Notes under the pieces: generated by a model
What the model was told of the DNA's origin: nothing
The model's database searches: none
What the model saw: only the letters and a program-made list of their open reading frames with translations
Made by a program: the position numbers and the translations under genes
Origin: JACKHO01 sp041398745
Lineage (GTDB): Bacteria; Planctomycetota; Planctomycetia; Planctomycetales; Planctomycetaceae
Reading direction: 5' to 3'
Assembly: GCA_041398745.1 (NCBI GenBank)
Contig: JAWKUB010000008.1
Location: 124,001-188,000, forward strand
Length of the DNA stretch: 64,000 nucleotides
Part shown: positions 62,802 through 64,000 of the stretch, piece by piece
How the letters are laid out: every line of letters starts with the position of its first letter
How positions within the stretch are numbered: position 1 is the stretch's first letter

Positions 62802-63347
62802 TCAATCCATTGCGACTGGAGTTTTCAGTAGCAATTGAAACGCGATTTTAACCTGCGAGTCCGTGATTGGGTGCTTGGATGTATGCTGGACAAAGTAAAT
62901 GCGATCATTAAGGTTTGCAACAAATCCGTTGGCCATCAAATTGTTTCGGATGAGCCCTGAGTCGTGATCGTTTACAACGGTGAACTTCAAGCGATTGCGT
63001 TTACCGTATTTTTCAGGTTCGAGCCATTCGCTGTTGATGGGGTTAATCGAGTAAGGCGTACTCTGCGGCGCCCAAAACGGATACCCAGACGGAGCAAACT
63101 CCCAGGCCTCGTCAAATGTTAGTGGCCTGCCACCCAAGCGGTAACATGCGAATGTAAGCATTTCATCGCGTTCCACATTCCGAAAAATGCGGAGGGACCA
63201 GTTATCCCTGCGCAAATCTGTGGAAAGGGCTAGCTCCGTCCATGCGGAGTCCATTTTGAGTGAGGCGATACGCTCATCGTCATCCGCCGCGTCAGCATTC
63301 CGGAGGAGCAAAGAGGTGACAGCCAACAGTACAAAGATAAGTTTCAT
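62802..63347 (-). CDS. Small exported protein of unknown function between two 227-bp repeats
   Basis: A 181-residue protein with a signal peptide (about 1-20, ending RNADAADD). The mature part has SLRIFRNVERDEMLTFACYRLGGRP and FWAPQSTPYSINPINSEWLEPEKYGKRNRLKFTV, followed by IYFVQHTSKHPITDSQVKIAFQLLL. This beta-rich layout has no recognised family. The stop codon abuts the end of one 227-bp repeat and a second copy lies 212 bp upstream of the start, so the gene sits between near-identical repeats. The ATG at 63347 is preferred to a TTG two codons earlier. Confidence 0.6.
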   Translation of the reverse strand: MKLIFVLLAVTSLLLRNADAADDDERIASLKMDSAWTELALSTDLRRDNWSLRIFRNVERDEMLTFACYRLGGRPLTFDEAWEFAPSGYPFWAPQSTPYSINPINSEWLEPEKYGKRNRLKFTVVNDHDSGLIRNNLMANGFVANLNDRIYFVQHTSKHPITDSQVKIAFQLLLKTPVAMD

Positions 63348-63558
63348 GCTCAAGGACCGCGAACTAAATGATAGGTGGAAAGGTCATTCCACCTATCACG
63401 AGGGAAACTTCCGTCTATCAGGACTTGACATTTGGCGTCAGACTTTGAATCAGTTTTAACTGATGGATCGGTGGCGTCAAGCACAGGGAGCGATTCGGGG
63501 CACGGGATAAGTGCAAAGGGTGAAGATGCGACCAGCACTAGTACGATGCGTTGAAACG
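63348..63558. other. Upstream region of the exported protein gene
   Basis: About 210 bp between the start codon and the second 227-bp repeat. No hexamer pair with convincing spacing and no RNA gene was seen. Confidence 0.3.
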
Positions 63559-63785
63559 GGCGGGTGGCACTGTTGAAGATTGAAGAACCGAGTGTGCCAC
63601 TGGCTTCGCCAGTGTATTTGCTGCGGCATCAGTGCGATTTCATCAGTCAAACTTCGTTGACAGAACTGCTCGGATTGTGGCTTTGATCATGTCCACTTAG
63701 CCGTTACTCTGAATTGCAAGTCCATCGGCACTGGCTCAGGCCAGTGGCACACAATTCCAGGCCCTTCGACAGTGGCACCCGGCGG
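63559..63785. repeat. 227-bp repeat, copy 2
   Basis: Direct-orientation partner of copy 1, 984 bp apart, with one mismatch. It follows a short segment (atgcgttgaaacg) that resembles the start of the palindromic repeat at 61711, suggesting it landed in a copy of that repeat. Confidence 0.9.
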
Positions 63786-63820
63786 CTCCCGTTCACCGCA
63801 TGGTTATCGGGCGTTCCCTG

Positions 63821-64000
63821 TCAGCTATTCCACTCCATGATTGAGTAGACCGTATGGCCATTCGGGCACGACAGGCGATGCCCACCTTCAGCAGCGAGGT
63901 CTTCGCCAAACGCCCATTCTATCTTCTGCATTTCGTTGGGGGTATATGAAGCAGTGCAAGGAGGGCACGCTACCGTATGGTATTTGCCACCGTACACTAG
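63821..64000 (-). CDS. C-terminus of a zinc-ribbon-like protein (partial at window edge)
   Basis: The minus-strand frame is open from the right edge to a TGA at 63821 and gives 59 residues. It contains CPPC (visible residues 12-15) and CPNGH (45-49), spaced like two zinc-ligand knuckles, and ends HTVYSIMEWNS. The start is outside the window. The frame is short, so I call it mainly on the Cys pattern. Confidence 0.45.
   Translation of the reverse strand, partial: LVYGGKYHTVACPPCTASYTPNEMQKIEWAFGEDLAAEGGHRLSCPNGHTVYSIMEWNS

Overview
The window (about 56% G+C by eye) reads as a chromosomal segment of a planctomycete, most likely order Planctomycetales. The evidence is the set of gene families: a PVC-type membrane-bound dehydrogenase with a C-terminal CxxCH heme site, a TIGR03067-type secreted protein, a DUF1501 (Tat-exported) protein coupled to a PPC-domain surface protein, a CxPSR sulfatase, a redoxin/cytochrome c/copper-monooxygenase-like fusion, an ECF sigma factor next to a FecR-like membrane partner, and many short palindromic interspersed repeats. 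No rRNA, tRNA or CRISPR array was seen.

Layout. 1-2.2 kb: two translationally coupled polytopic membrane proteins of the GT-C (ArnT/PMT-like) type, the first cut by the window edge. 2.5-8.7 kb: a 1791-residue exported protein with an inverse-autotransporter-like barrel and a beta-helix passenger, with a textbook terminator, then a repeat-bearing lipoprotein. 8.8-14.8 kb: ceramidase/dehydrogenase/heme fusion, TIGR03067 protein, M19 dipeptidase. 15.1-25.7 kb: cell-envelope and housekeeping genes (PBP2-like protein with an altered active site, FtsB/DivIC-like protein, DusB, MurJ), interrupted by an intact IS4-family element with a 10-bp target duplication. 25.7-29 kb: TPR protein and a lone RbsA-type ABC ATPase.

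29.1-37.3 kb (minus strand): a compact siphophage-tail-like module (candidate tail-assembly chaperone with a -1 frameshift site, head closure, HK97-gp10-like, tail terminator, tail tube, very short tape measure, Dit-like and hub-like proteins, and a DUF115-like enzyme). No terminase, portal, capsid, integrase or lysis enzyme is visible, so this may be a domesticated tail-like particle or a prophage remnant. It is the most unusual part of the window.

37.5-46.6 kb: PPC-domain protein plus DUF1501 pair, then a TetR/MFP/RND efflux operon. 46.6-47.6 kb: a small gene broken by a 127-bp MITE insertion with TA duplication; removing the insertion restores the frame exactly. 47.6-53.1 kb: an unknown protein, the redoxin/PHM-like fusion, FecR-like protein and ECF sigma factor. 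53.1-54.4 kb: a long stretch with no convincing gene. 54.4-61.7 kb: PQQ-propeller protein, sulfatase, exported peroxiredoxin, Ldh2-type dehydrogenase, LRR protein, hypoxanthine phosphoribosyltransferase and dTDP-glucose 4,6-dehydratase. 61.7-64 kb: two small exported proteins, a 227-bp repeat present twice with one mismatch, and a truncated zinc-ribbon-like gene at the edge.
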